Below, piece after piece: positions 10,141 through 19,310 of a stretch of 64,000 bases of DNA. The stretch comes from Luzula sylvatica (Eukaryota > Streptophyta > Magnoliopsida > Poales > Juncaceae): positions 310,001 to 374,000 of the forward strand of contig CAMPEJ010000002.1 of NCBI GenBank assembly GCA_946800325.1, in the 5' to 3' direction. Both the position numbers and the translations under genes were made by a program. Each line of letters begins with the position of its first letter. Within the stretch, counting starts at the first letter, position 1. Under the pieces are notes generated by a model that was not told the origin of the DNA, made no database searches, and worked only from the letters and a program-made list of their open reading frames with translations.

Positions 10141-10736
10141 GATTAATTTCAAAACACTGTCGGTTCGGAGAGTTTCATCATTTAGTTGAGAACTTTCCGT
10201 ACGATCGTTTCTCCCCCATTTTGAAAGAGATCAAAAGGGCCAAGGAGACTTCAACAACGGAAGGCTCCCCCTAAATGCGAGCTCCCCCTCAAAGAATGAA
10301 TTGATGAATGTATGAGCTCGTAAATATGATCAAATTCTTTTGTTTTGGAATGATGACAATCTTTTCAAAATTTAGCAGATTTTTAAGAAAATATAACAGT
10401 TTTTGTGTGTGCGTTCTGAACGGAAAGAGTGGTGCGTTCGAACGCACTTGCCTCTGGACTGACACAAATTTCACAGAATTTATACTGATGAGTGTACGAA
10501 CACTAAATCAAAATAGGATAATAAAATGAATGCACAAGTTTACTGACATAATACCATAATTATTCATCAAACACAATTACTCAATAGACCTAATTGTTCA
10601 ATCATACCGACACATTTATAAGTTCTCACATACTCTCATGTATACTCAATACTTTAGACATAACATAACATAATATAATACGACACAACACACCACAACC
10701 AATGTTGATCACACTTCATTTGGCTCGGGTTATGAA
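10141..10736 (-). other. 3' untranslated region of the element
   Basis: Non-coding stretch between the accessory ORF stop and the PPT. It holds further PPT-like purine runs on the minus strand (GGGGGAG at about 10265-10290 and a GGGGGAGA near 10210), common in copia 3' regions. It also holds one dyad pair (cgttctgaacg at 10412, cgttcgaacg at 10435). 10432-10447 is a perfect 16-bp palindrome. The rest is AT-rich. Confidence 0.65.
10412..10447. promoter_or_regulatory. Isolated paired-palindrome module in the 3' region
   Basis: Two dyads, an imperfect one at 10412 and a perfect one at 10435 (start spacing 23 bp), match the modules in the LTR and upstream spacer. This is the only such module 3' of the accessory ORF. 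Confidence 0.6.
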
Positions 10737-12023
10737 TTAATGGTGCGTTCCGAACCTGTTCTCAAGATGAACGTAAAGATCGGCAAATTGACGATCCACG
10801 TTCTCAAGCATCCGTGCTTCAGATACACGAAATGCATCATGCATTGCTCTTCCGTGTTGCTCCATGCGCTCATCCATTTCGTCGAGCATTTCCTTCACAT
10901 AGGCAAACCTCTTATCATCCCGTTCCGTTTGGGCATTTGAGGATTCCCCCTTCCCCACATTCCTCTTTCGTTTGGGAGCCGGTTCTTCACCGCTTTCATC
11001 GGTATTGGTTGGGTCGACGTTGTCCTCTTCCTCATTCAAGGTGTTGCCCTTCGTCCATCGGGTAGGATCGCGGGGAAGGTGATACGCCACCGCATCCTTT
11101 GCGGAGTCAATAATCCATCCTAGGATGCTCGGCGAATACCGATATCCAAACCGTCGGAGGTTTGCATCGGATGCGAGGTTGATTGGTGATTTCGGACGAA
11201 AATCCCAATCGCTCAGTGGTATCTCAATACCTTGGAGTTCCATCATACGAGCAATCAGTGTTCCGTATGGCAAGGACGCGTTCTTATGACTCATAACACT
11301 TTCCATGTGGCTTGTGATGAGAAAGGGCACGTGGATGGGTAATTGATCCTTGTACCACATGCGATGCAAGAGTATAATATCCCGCTGTTCGAGATTCATC
11401 TTAAATTTTTCTGAGGGAGTGAGAATGTTATTACCGATGGCCCAGATAAACTGTTCATGGGCGGCCAAGTGAGATGCCCCTTGCCCAGGTTTGATACCCG
11501 TGATGGCAGCTTCGAGTCTTGCCTTGCGAGTGTCGTAGATTTTCTCTCCGCCGTCCCTTAGTCCGAGCAAAACAGTCAAGTTTTTGATAGAGATTTCGAC
11601 ATCTTCACCGAGGATGTATGACGTTACCTTCTCTTCGTCACGGTGGAATTCAGCGTTTGCGTAAAATAGTCGCGTGATTACATCATGCGATTTGACGTTT
11701 AGGCATGCTAAATTCGCGAATCCCCATGTACGTTCGATTTCCTCGACTTTGTCGAGGAGGTGATGTATGTTTGGCGGAAACTCGTAGTAGTAGCATGGAG
11801 CAATTGGTCTCTTGGATACCCATTCATTGAAGAGGATACCAGCCTCCTGAGTTTGAAACAGATGCTCGTTGTTTGGGTCAGAGAAGTCATAGTCACTTTG
11901 AATGCGTTCTTCAAGAGTAGGCTTCTTTGCCGCTTGCTTCATTCTTCTTTGAGCGTTCGAACTCTCGCCTACTATCTTCTTCCCCTTTGCCTTGGCTTTC
12001 GATCTCGAGTTTGAGGCGTCCAT
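10737..12023 (-). CDS. Accessory ORF in place of pol; resembles 'putative plant transposon protein' domain, 428 aa
   Basis: A sense-strand ORF downstream of gag, at the position where pol would be. I place the start at the ATG at 12023 (MDASN); the frame is open 22 codons further upstream only because it runs through a (GA)n tract. Visible features: a Lys/Arg-rich N-terminus (about residues 6-36), a central region (about 63-273) with FYAN, LLGL and a WY/PIHVPFLI segment that recalls the plant-specific transposon-associated domain (Transposase_32/PF20167-like, from memory), an acidic stretch and a KRKR nuclear-localisation-like motif at about 351-354, and a C-terminal helix with heptad character (about 368-423). 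No protease, integrase or RT motifs are present. The truncated left copy lacks this region. It is probably a captured or accessory protein expressed from its own or LTR-derived RNA. Family assignment is moderate; function unknown. Confidence 0.72.
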   Translation of the reverse strand: MDASNSRSKAKAKGKKIVGESSNAQRRMKQAAKKPTLEERIQSDYDFSDPNNEHLFQTQEAGILFNEWVSKRPIAPCYYYEFPPNIHHLLDKVEEIERTWGFANLACLNVKSHDVITRLFYANAEFHRDEEKVTSYILGEDVEISIKNLTVLLGLRDGGEKIYDTRKARLEAAITGIKPGQGASHLAAHEQFIWAIGNNILTPSEKFKMNLEQRDIILLHRMWYKDQLPIHVPFLITSHMESVMSHKNASLPYGTLIARMMELQGIEIPLSDWDFRPKSPINLASDANLRRFGYRYSPSILGWIIDSAKDAVAYHLPRDPTRWTKGNTLNEEEDNVDPTNTDESGEEPAPKRKRNVGKGESSNAQTERDDKRFAYVKEMLDEMDERMEQHGRAMHDAFRVSEARMLENVDRQFADLYVHLENRFGTHH

Positions 12024-12220
12024 GGCTGTTGTTGAAGGTTTTAGTTTTTCTGAGAGAGAGAGAGAGAGAGAGTTTTGGAAGAGAAACAAGGAGAGAGAAT
12101 GAAGGGGTGGGGGCTAAGTAACTGAAGAGATCTTGTCCCTTCAGGTCGCGTTGTAAGGAAAAGGGGCCATCACATCCATTGAATGCAGTCGGTTGCATGT
12201 GGACGAAGAGTTATTACGAC
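12024..12220 (-). promoter_or_regulatory. CT-rich leader and TATA-less proximal region of the accessory ORF
   Basis: Read on the minus strand, the 200 bp before the ATG contain a (CT)n run (12072-12052) and pyrimidine-rich patches that resemble plant gene 5' leaders. No clear TATA box is visible. With the dyad array just upstream, this suggests a separate promoter, but no transcript evidence is available here. Confidence 0.45.
12052..12072. repeat. (GA)n microsatellite
   Basis: About ten GA dinucleotides, lying 28 bp upstream of the accessory ORF start. It accounts for the artificial Ser-Leu repeat in the upstream open frame. Confidence 0.9.
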
Positions 12221-12225
12221 GAGTC

Positions 12226-12751
12226 CGTTCGAACGCACTTCTCAAGTTCGTTGGAACGCATTCATGTCTGAGAAAAGGCGCTATTTTGGGTTTTTAAGTT
12301 GTATCTAGGAAGTTGTTAAGTCCGTTCGAACGGACTCTTATGTGCGTCAGAACGCACACACAACGTAGAAGAGGCGCCAGAATATGAAAAGGCGCGAGTG
12401 TAAGGGTTCGAAGTAGATTCGCTGAGTGAGGCATGTGCGTTGGAATGCATTAGTTGTTCGTTCGAACGCACTGAACACTGTTGACACTAAGAGTCGGTGC
12501 CAAAGTATGATCCGGCGCCATAATCCTATAATTCACTTTTCCGTTCGGAACGCATTCAGTTTGTACGTTCGAACGCACTTGATCCTGGTAGGAAAATTAG
12601 ATGGCGCCACAGTTTAACTGACTTTGGGTCTCATCGTTCAGTCATCCGTTGAGAACGCATTTTAATCCGTTCGACCGGACTTGAGACTGTTAAGAGGGTA
12701 TTTGGTGACTTCATTTGTCCGTTCCCAACGCACATGTTTTTCGTTCGAACG
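12226..12751. promoter_or_regulatory. Paired-palindrome array upstream of the accessory ORF
   Basis: Perfect CGTTCGAACG dyads start at 12226, 12323, 12459, 12566 and 12742. Imperfect partners start at 12249, 12345, 12438, 12542, 12647, 12668 and 12720. They form six pairs with spacings of 23, 22, 21, 24, 21 and 22 bp; the pairs themselves recur every 73-115 bp. Four of the five inter-pair spacers contain GGCGC or GGCGCC (12277, 12373 and 12391, 12514, 12603), so the region looks like a decayed tandem repeat of about 100 bp. The same module fills LTR U3. Confidence 0.78.
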
Positions 12752-12964
12752 GACTGGTTCCTGAAGTGTGATCACTGGACTGATATCGTTATTTATTTAT
12801 TGAGACAAGTGTTCCAATGTACTCCTCTATTAACACATGTGATGTATCTATATAATACTAGACCAGTTTGGCTCGAATTCAATTTAGCCCATTTCCTATA
12901 CTCCCCTTACAAATTTGGTTTTAAGGTGAGGGATACTAAGGAGTATAGTGTTTCAAATTAGGGC
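12752..12964. other. Spacer between gag end and palindrome array
   Basis: An AT-rich stretch without recognisable coding or structural features apart from a short plus-strand open frame judged spurious. There is no pol remnant. Confidence 0.55.
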
Positions 12965-12974
12965 TTAAGCCCTA
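12959..12974. repeat. 16-bp perfect palindrome over the gag stop (copy 2)
   Basis: Same TAGGGCTTAAGCCCTA palindrome as at 6293-6308, offset by 6,666. Confidence 0.6.
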
Positions 12975-13369
12975 GGAGGTCCTATACCAAACGACGTAGA
13001 GGGACCCATCGAGTGACGATCTTTACGCATCCATATTGAGTTTGACGTTAATTTTGGATTGCGAAGATCACACCTTGTTAAGACATGACCCGTTTTGCAA
13101 CAATAGTTACAAAATGCTACGGTGGGCTTATTTGTGGGTGTGGTACTCTTCACAAAATAGTCCGAGAGTTGATTCGGATTACTTCTCTTAGGATTTATCG
13201 ATTTTGGCAATTGATAAAGGTTATTTGATTTCAATTTAGTTTGCTTAAAATTATTTTGTTTAAATTGTTTATGTGTGTTGGTGAAATGTTTGGGAGGCCC
13301 TTGTTGATATGAAGCTTCGGTGTAGTTTGTCACTTCATAGAAATACCCATTTGGTCCCCTTTTGAACAA
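12965..13369 (-). pseudogene. gag: Gag C-terminal segment with second zinc knuckle, out of frame (copy 2)
   Basis: Identical in sequence to 6299-6703, including the CX2CX4HX4C knuckle and the -1 register relative to the main gag frame. Located in the complete element. Having the same shift in both copies argues against a sequencing error and for an inherited state of the source element. Confidence 0.75.
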
Positions 13370-15318
13370 GAATCGGTTCTTCCCAAATTAGTATGTCTAG
13401 ATTGTGAATTTTGTGTATAATGATTTTTCTTATAATTATTATTGACACGCTTAGGTTGATCATTTTTAGCATATTTACCTTTGTTGTAGTCATGGTACAT
13501 GAAATCATTTCCATGACTACTTAATTTATTGTTTTCCCATTTAGATTTTTGATTTTGAGATATTGAAAAATCGGGTTTATTACCGTTATGTTTCTTATAT
13601 CCTAAACCGGATTTGTCATTTGGCTTTTGTCCTATCAATGACAATCTTAAAACATCATCCAATGAAGGAGGACTCAATGCAATATTTGCACAAGCCTTCT
13701 TCAGGGATTCATTTTCAACTTTAAGAGTTTGAATTTCGACTTTTAGATGAGAAATCTCACCTTTTAGGGTTTGACACTCACACTTTGAAAAACCTTTAAA
13801 TTCATTTATTTGAGTTTTATATGCCAAAATGGATAGCTCAAGAGAAGCTACCTTATCCTTGAGAGCTTGTGTTGAGCTCTCAAGTTTACCCTCATTTAGT
13901 TGAGAGTTCCCTTCATCTCTAAGAAACTCGTCACATGAGTCGAGTTCTAGTTTGAATGCGGGAGAAAATTTAGATTTATGTATTGATTCTATGTCACGCA
14001 GAGAGTATGTACGTACCTCATGACATTGGTCATGTGTTGAGCAGGTATTAGGAGTGGATGGTTCCGAGTCCACATCCATGGGTGTGTGATATGTAGTAGT
14101 TAGACCTCGTTCAATTCGAATAGATTTGATGGCTGCTTCCACTGCGCTCATTAGTGGAGGATCGATCCTTACCATGAGTGCACGGTTTGCGGTGTGTCGA
14201 CTTGACGGAACATCCAGGTCGGATGATGAGCTTGACCCGTCCGTTTCTCCCCATCTACAATCGATGTTAGCTTTATAAGTCTTTTTCTTATTGATTTCTT
14301 TACCTTTGTAGTTTTGACGATTTTCTCGCCCCTTGTCCTCGTATCTTCTTTCGTATCGGGGCTCTCGCCTTTCCCGATCCTTGTGGTCCTCATCCTTTTT
14401 GATCCACCTCGAATTTTCCGGATGGAGAGTCCAGCATGACTCCATCATGTGTCCAATTTTCTTGCACCAAAAGCAATGGAGCTTTAGCCCCTTTTGTTTC
14501 CGATTCTCGTTGAATCGCTTCTCGTCCCTTTGCCACTCTAGGAGTCGCAACGTGAGATCATCCATTTCATTGTCGTCATTGCTTGCATTCACGGCGGGCA
14601 AAGCTACGGTTTTGGAGTGAGGAGAGGGCATGTAGATTCCTTGTTCTTCATCGAGTTGCTTGAGTCGAATCTCGAAGTTTCGGAATTGACTTACCAATTC
14701 TTCAGGCGTGAGGTCTTGTGAAGCTACCGCTGTACCTAAAGCTACACGTAAAGATTCCCAACTACGGGGCATAGATTGAAGTAATCTAGCAATAATTCTA
14801 TCATCAGTAAGAGGTGCATTTTGGGTGGCATATCGAGTTTTTAGTACATTGATTTTTGCCCAGATTTTATCAACGGACTCTCCCTCAATCATTCGGAGAT
14901 TGTTGAATTCTTGTTCAAGTCCGATGATATTAGTTCTTCTCATTTGAGATGTGCCCTCGTATCTCTCATTGAGCATACGCCACATTTCATATGAGTTATC
15001 ACAATGATCAACTAGCGATCCAATAGAACTAATTACATTGTTTAGTATTAAATTTTGAGCGTAAATGTCATTAGTTCTATCTTCCCTAGTTTGAGAAGGG
15101 TAGGTTACATTTCCGTCCTTGTCAACCTCTTGGGCCAAGACAAAGCCTCGTAACACTACCTTGTCAAGTCCTTGGAGAGCGAATGCATTTAGCATGCATT
15201 TCTTCCAAGAACTCCAATTGGTTCCATCTAATTCACGTGAGTTTGATATATTTGATTTGGGTACGGTATTTATCGGATTTATCGATGAGTTTTGTACAAT
15301 AGGATTAATTTCGGTCAT
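13330..15318 (-). CDS. gag: Copia-type Gag polyprotein, 662 aa (copy 2)
   Basis: The gag of the complete element, nearly identical to 6664-8652 (Leu instead of Val at 194, Thr instead of Ala at 347). Domain order is the same: copia gag core about 30-215, CCHC knuckle 282-295, Ser-rich linker, coiled coil about 481-545, SGLGY near 570. The ATG follows the PBS by about 50 bp. The intact knuckle and core mean that the protein could still assemble or bind RNA despite the missing in-frame second knuckle. pol does not follow; the next ORF in the sense direction is the accessory ORF at 12023. Confidence 0.85.
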   Translation of the reverse strand: MTEINPIVQNSSINPINTVPKSNISNSRELDGTNWSSWKKCMLNAFALQGLDKVVLRGFVLAQEVDKDGNVTYPSQTREDRTNDIYAQNLILNNVISSIGSLVDHCDNSYEMWRMLNERYEGTSQMRRTNIIGLEQEFNNLRMIEGESVDKIWAKINVLKTRYATQNAPLTDDRIIARLLQSMPRSWESLRVALGTAVASQDLTPEELVSQFRNFEIRLKQLDEEQGIYMPSPHSKTVALPAVNASNDDNEMDDLTLRLLEWQRDEKRFNENRKQKGLKLHCFWCKKIGHMMESCWTLHPENSRWIKKDEDHKDRERREPRYERRYEDKGRENRQNYKGKEINKKKTYKANIDCRWGETDGSSSSSDLDVPSSRHTANRALMVRIDPPLMSAVEAAIKSIRIERGLTTTYHTPMDVDSEPSTPNTCSTHDQCHEVRTYSLRDIESIHKSKFSPAFKLELDSCDEFLRDEGNSQLNEGKLESSTQALKDKVASLELSILAYKTQINEFKGFSKCECQTLKGEISHLKVEIQTLKVENESLKKACANIALSPPSLDDVLRLSLIGQKPNDKSGLGYKKHNGNKPDFSISQNQKSKWENNKLSSHGNDFMYHDYNKGKYAKNDQPKRVNNNYKKNHYTQNSQSRHTNLGRTDSCSKGDQMGISMK

Positions 15319-15371
15319 TTGATCGTTAAGTACAAGTTATCCCTAATATTCAAAGAGATGGTTAGTACCTT

Positions 15372-15383
15372 GCTCTGATACCA
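15372..15383 (-). other. Primer-binding site, initiator Met-tRNA (copy 2)
   Basis: The minus strand reads TGGTATCAGAGC, two bases from the end of the right-hand LTR at 15386. Confidence 0.93.
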
Positions 15384-15968
15384 ATTGTTGGTTAATTCTA
15401 ACCTAGAGGGGGGGTAAATTCGGCAATCTAACTTATACTTAGTTTAGATTTAAACCTAATTTACGGTGCGGAATAAATAATAATTTGGATGATAAAGATG
15501 ATACCGTACAAACACTTTGACACAAGATGTTTGTTTACGAAGTTCGGTAGGTGGTTGCTTTGTAGCTTTAACTCACCCTTTACTCGATTAATTGACCGAC
15601 TCAATTATTCGCGAGTACCTACGTCTCCGGGAATGCCTTGTGCCTCTTTTTGGCCTTCGATTGAATTCCAACTCAACTCGATTACAAGGATTTGCCTAGA
15701 TCGATTTACACGCTTCTATCGATCTATAGCTTAGGCTCTTTACAATTTGTTGCACTAGCCTATTACACTTTTTCACTAATCGAGCTACAACGTGATCGGT
15801 CACGTGAGTGGGATACGATTAGTGGAGAATATCGAAAGTAGATCACCGATCTAAAGAGGTTTCTCAAGCTATCAATGGATGTAGATAATCACAGCTTAGG
15901 GTTTCTCTCTTTTTAGGTTTGAAAGTTTGAAAATGAGGAAGTGAGAGAGAGAGACCCATGAAGGATTC

Positions 15969-15976
15969 TATTTATA
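15969..15976 (-). promoter_or_regulatory. TATA box of the 5' LTR promoter
   Basis: TATAAATA on the minus strand, identical in context to 9303-9310. As the promoter of the complete element's 5' LTR it would drive gag transcription leftward. Confidence 0.7.
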
Positions 15977-16010
15977 CTCTCTATAGAAATCCTTCAGAAA
16001 ACTTGCAGTG

Positions 16011-16456
16011 CGTTCGAACGCATACAGTCCGTTCAGAACGCACTTGAAGTTTGCACTAGCCGTTTCAAAATAACGTGCAAGTACATCTTGGGTCCGTTCG
16101 AACGTACAATGTCCGTTCGTAACGGACTCAATTATACATAGCATTTTGCGTTCACAGGAACAAGAGTCCGTTCAACGCACTGAAAAGTGGGTGAACGGAT
16201 TCCAGGTTGTCCGTTCGAACGCACATGTGTGTTCGTTCGAACGCACACATCCCTGTGACATATTTCCGTTCACAGGAAAGATTGTCCGTTCAACGCACTC
16301 AGAAGGTGAGTGAACGGATTCTAATTGTCCGTTCGAACGGACATGAGTGTTCGTTCGAACGCACACATCCCTGTGACACGTTTGGTTCTAATCAAGCTTT
16401 AAAGTTTTGATATTTAGCAAATCCGTTCTGAACGGACTTTGAGTTCGTTCAGAACG
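16011..16456. promoter_or_regulatory. Paired-palindrome array in LTR U3 (5' LTR)
   Basis: Same array as 9345-9790: perfect cores start at 16011, 16095, 16212, 16234, 16330 and 16352. No base has changed in it between the two LTRs. It includes the 118-bp tandem duplication, here at 16149-16384. Confidence 0.75.
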
Positions 16457-16792
16457 CACTTCCTGCTTGACTGAACTCTTTGTTATTTTGAACATGATTT
16501 TACTTGAGTTCTACTAGGTTTGTACCTATGGTTTATTTGTGGCGTATCCCACTCACGGAAGGCTTCAACATCTCGAGTCTTGATGTATTCCAATGGCCTT
16601 CCTTGTGTTCTTCTTTTCTTGTTTATCTTGAGACTTCATGTCCTGATTCTTGATGTAATCCAATGAACTCCTCCTTCACAAGTCCTCGTTCATCTTCGTA
16701 TCATACCTATGTTATCCTGCACTTTTCTGGATGTATACATTAGTACTGACAGTGTTTTGAAATAATCAAACTACCAGGAAATTTGAACCAAC

Positions 16793-16794
16793 AT
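16793..16794. other. Right junction: exact LTR end against satellite
   Basis: The LTR ends CCAACA at 16793 and the satellite resumes as TAAACAAATTG. Compared with the left flank, the monomer lacks only AGCA between the two sides, so the satellite register is almost kept across 10.7 kb of element. Confidence 0.88.
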
Positions 16795-17020
16795 AAACAA
16801 ATTGTTTTGAATCGAAAAACAATCTTTCTTAGTGTTTGTAAATTTTGGTAAAATGTTATGTGGTAAAAGATACGATTCAAATGATCTCAAAATACGTTAT
16901 TTGAACTCCCCAAACCATAAACAGATTGTTTTGAATCGAAAAACAAACTTTCTTAGTGTTTGTAAATTTTGGTGAAATGTTATGTGGAAAAAGATACGAT
17001 TCAAATGATCTCAAAATACG

Positions 17021-17072
17021 ATTCAAATGATTCAAATGATCTCAAAATACGATTCAAATGATTCAAATGATC
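17021..17072 (+). repeat. Expanded monomer with internal attcaaatg duplication (+39 bp)
   Basis: Between the usual aaaatacg and ccaaagcata, the 23-bp segment that normally begins ttatttgaac is replaced by repeats of attcaaatg and a 31-bp unit ending in ctcaaaatacg. The same form occurs at 19664-19715. A shorter +8-bp form occurs at 46608-46628, 50705-50725 and 53687-53707. The two forms differ by exactly one 31-bp unit. Confidence 0.85.
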
Positions 17073-17574
17073 CCAAAGCATAAACAGATTGTTTTGAATC
17101 GAAAAACAAACTTTCTTAGTGTTTGTAAATTTTGGTGAAATGTTATGTAGTAAAAGATACGATTCAAATGATCTCAAAATACGTTATTTGAACTCCCCAA
17201 AGCATAAACAGATTGTTTTGAATCGAAAAACAAACTTTCTTAGTGTTTGTAAATTTTGGTGAAATGTTATGTAGTAAAAGATACGATTCCAATGATCTCA
17301 AAATACGTTATTTGAACTCCCCAAAGCATAAACAGATTGTTTTGAATCGAAAAACAAACTTTCTTAGTGTTTGCAAATTTTGGTGAAATGTTATGTGGTA
17401 AAAGATACGGTTCGAATTATCTAAAAATATGTTATTTGAACTCCCCAAAGCATAAACAAATTGTTTTGAATCGAAAAACAAACTTTCTTAGTGTTTGTAA
17501 ATTTTGGTGAAATGTTATGTAGTAAAAGATACGATTCAAATGATCTCAAAATACGTTATTTGAACTCCCCAAAG

Positions 17575-19310
17575 CATAAACAGATTGTTTTGAATCGAAA
17601 ATCAAACTTTCTCAGTGTTTGTAAATTTTGGTGAAATGTTATGTGGTAAAAGATACGAACCAAATGATCTCAAAATACGTTATTTGAACTCCCCAAAGCA
17701 TAAACAGATTGTTTTGAATTGAAAAACAGACTTTCTTAGTGTTTGTAAATTTTGGTGAAATGTTATGTAGTAAAAGATACGATTCGAATGATCTCAAAAT
17801 ACGTTATTTGAACTCCCCAAAGCATAAACAGATTGTTTTGAATCGAAAAACAAACTGTCTTAGTGTTTGTAAATTTTGGTGAAATGTTATCTGGAAAAAG
17901 ATACGATTCAAATGATCTAAAAATACGTTATTTGAACTCCCCAAAGCATAAACAAATTGTTTTGAATCGAAAAACAAAATTTCTTAGTGTTTGTAAATTT
18001 CGGTGAAATGTTATGTGGTAAAAGATACGATTCGAATGATCTCAAAATACGTTATTTGAACTCCCCAAAGCATAAACAGATTGTTTTGAATAGAAAAACA
18101 AACTTTCTTAGTGTTTGTAAATTTTGGTGAAATGTTATGTGGTAAAAGATACGATTCCAATGATCTCAAAATACGTTCTTTGAACTCCCCAAAGCATAAA
18201 CAGATTGTTTTGAATCGAAAAATAAACTTTCTTAGTGTTTGTAAATTTTGGTGAAATGTTATGTGGTAAAAGATACGATTCTAATGATCTCAAAATACGT
18301 TATTTGAACTCCCCAAAGCATAAACAAATTGTTTTGAATCGAAAAACAAACTTTCTTAGTGTTTGTAAATTTTGGTAAAATGTTATGTGGTAAAATATAC
18401 GATTCAAATGATCTCAAAATACGTTATTTGAACTCCCCAAAGCATAAACAGATTGTTTTGAATCGAAAATCAAACTTTCTCAGTGTTTGTAAATTTTGGT
18501 GAAATGTTATGTGGTAAAAGATACGAACCAAATGATCTCAAAATACGTTATTTGAACTCCCCAAAGCATAAACAGATTGTTTTGAATTGAAAAACAGACT
18601 TTCTTAGTGTTTGTAAATTTTGGTGAAATGTTATGTAGTAAAAGATACGATTCGAATGATCTCAAAATACGTTATTTGAACTCCCCAAAGCATAAACAGA
18701 TTGTTTTGAATCGAAAAACAAACTGTCTTAGTGTTTGTAAATTTTGGTGAAATGTTATCTGGAAAAAGATACGATTCAAATGATCTAAAAATACGTTATT
18801 TGAACTCCCCAAAGCATAAACAAATTGTTTTGAATCGAAAAACAAAATTTCTTAGTGTTTGTAAATTTCGGTGAAATGTTATGTGGTAAAAGATACGATT
18901 CGAATGATCTCAAAATACGTTATTTGAACTCCCCAAAGCATAAACAGATTGTTTTGAATAGAAAAACAAACTTTCTTAGTGTTTGTAAATTTTGGTGAAA
19001 TGTTATGTGGTAAAAGATACGATTCCAATGATCTCAAAATACGTTCTTTGAACTCCCCAAAGCATAAACAGATTGTTTTGAATCGAAAAACAAACTTTCT
19101 TAGTGTTTGTAAATTTTGGTGAAATGTTATGTGGTAAAAGATACGATTCTAATGATCTCAAAATACGTTATTTGAACTCCCCAAAGCATAAACAAATTGT
19201 TTTGAATCGAAAAACAAACTTTCTTAGTGTTTGTAAATTTTGGTAAAATGTTATGTGGTAAAATATACGATTCAAATGATCTCAAAATACGTTATTTGAA
19301 CTCCCCAAAG
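17575..19310 (+). repeat. 7-monomer HOR (868 bp), two copies
   Basis: The gatacgaacc variant at 17653 recurs at 18521, and the following gtcttag/atctgg monomer and the atttcggtg monomer recur in order at 868 = 7 x 124. Confidence 0.87.

Larger units (their letters stand above)
8720..16793 (-). mobile_element. Copia-like LTR retrotransposon lacking pol, LTR to LTR (8,074 bp)
   Basis: Read on the minus strand from right to left: 5' LTR 16793-15386 (TGTTGG...CCAACA), PBS for initiator Met-tRNA, gag, a palindrome-rich spacer, an accessory ORF, a polypurine tract at 10140-10130, then the 3' LTR 10127-8720. The internal domain is 5,258 bp. I find no protease, integrase, reverse transcriptase or RNase H frame in it, so mobility would need proteins from a relative. 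The two LTRs differ at three of 1,408 sites (8921/15587, 9132/15798, 10022/16688), which implies a young element. The right end abuts satellite directly. The left LTR runs on into a second internal domain, so no target-site duplication is available. TGTTGG/CCAACA ends, the PBS and the gag type support Ty1/copia; the clade is undetermined. Confidence 0.88.
15386..16793 (-). repeat. 5' LTR of the complete element (1,408 bp)
   Basis: Its outer end TGTTGG (minus strand) lies exactly at the satellite boundary 16793/16794. By my line-by-line reading it matches 8720-10127 except at 15587, 15798 and 16688. It is the only LTR here whose outer terminus is an original integration end. Confidence 0.94.

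Noticed and set aside
12734..12961. 75-codon plus-strand frame in the gag 3' spacer
   Set aside because: Antisense to the element, no motif, and in the truncated copy it simply fuses with satellite sequence. Treated as chance.
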